Assembly (NCBI GenBank): GCA_007121565.1
Contig: SKKI01000125.1
Location: 1-5,832, forward strand
From: Phycisphaerae bacterium
Lineage (GTDB): Bacteria; Planctomycetota; Phycisphaerae; Sedimentisphaerales; Anaerohalosphaeraceae
DNA: 5,832 nucleotides
Direction of reading: 5' to 3'
The stretch's first letter is position 1; each line of letters begins with the position of its first letter. Position numbers and translations under genes: made by a program. The notes under the pieces were generated by a model that saw only the letters and a list, made by a program, of their open reading frames with translations, did not search any database and had not been told where the DNA came from. Shown here piece after piece: positions 5,658 to 5,832 of the stretch.

Positions 5658-5832
5658 AGCCCTATTCTTAGAGATTATTGATGGGATTGCAACCTTTTTG
5701 TGTGGTGCTTTTTGTGTTGCCAAAAGTTCCGAAAAAGGGCGAACAACGGCTGTCAACATGTGACGAAATGAGGTAAAGCATGGCAGATATTAACGAAACG
5801 TGAACGGTTACATTTTTTGATTGTTTTTGTTA
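5658..5832. other. AT-rich region upstream of pcm
   Basis: This 175-base stretch precedes pcm and runs to the window edge. I see no gene in it. On the minus strand a perfect TTGACA occurs at 5756-5751, but no acceptable -10 follows at 15-19 bases. TAATAT (5792-5787) has no partner -35. The pcm promoter is probably here but I cannot place it. AACGGTTACAT at 5803-5813 nearly matches a sequence next to the lipoprotein promoter (4932-4942). Confidence 0.4.

Noticed and set aside
5658..5759. N-terminal extension of Pcm to an ATG at 5759
   Set aside because: The extra 34 residues have no counterpart in the family, and no ribosome site precedes that ATG. A TTGACA hexamer also overlaps this stretch. 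The start at 5657 aligns with known Pcm proteins.
5780..5803. Plus-strand eight-codon frame (MADINET, stop) after an AGGTAAAG-like ribosome site
   Set aside because: It is too short to support as a gene or leader peptide, and no downstream plus-strand gene is in view.

Overview
The window reads as ordinary chromosome of a Gram-negative (LPS-making, outer-membrane) bacterium of moderately high G+C. A lipid A acyltransferase homologue, an SppA-type membrane peptidase, a lipobox protein and an L-isoaspartyl methyltransferase are consistent with this. The general style of the proteins recalls planctomycetes of the Phycisphaerae type. No marker gene here proves that, so treat the taxonomy as a weak guess.

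Left part (1-960): this region is AT-rich; a hand count of 121-480 gives 128 G/C of 360 (36%). It holds a self-contained minus-strand transcription unit for a 96-aa basic protein: an extended -10 promoter, a GGAG ribosome site, the ORF and a hairpin/T-tract terminator. Two perfect tandem copies of a 12-bp sequence separate it from the 3' side of a complete tRNA-Leu(CAA) gene, which has its own promoter. The composition shift at a tRNA 3' end and the resemblance of the 96-aa protein to the N-terminal DNA-binding domain of tyrosine integrases suggest an old integration site, but no integrase catalytic domain or second attachment site is in view. From about 648 to 961 there is no convincing gene.

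Middle part (962-3106): an LpxL/HtrB-family acyltransferase (minus) and sppA (plus) diverge from a 144-bp intergenic region. That region carries a good sigma70-like promoter for the acyltransferase, weaker candidates for sppA, and an 11-bp palindrome. Both products act at the cytoplasmic membrane, one on lipid A and the other on membrane-embedded peptides.

Right part (3145-5832): three minus-strand genes run toward sppA: pcm (protein repair), an unrecognised lipoprotein with its own promoter-like sequence, and a DUF362 protein. The lipoprotein stop and DUF362 start overlap as TGATG, with a strong ribosome site inside the end of the lipoprotein gene, so these two are probably translationally coupled. 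sppA and the DUF362 gene converge with only 38 bp between them and no clear terminator.

I did not find a clearly new multi-gene system. The best leads are the tRNA-flanking 96-aa unit and the coupled lipoprotein/DUF362 pair.
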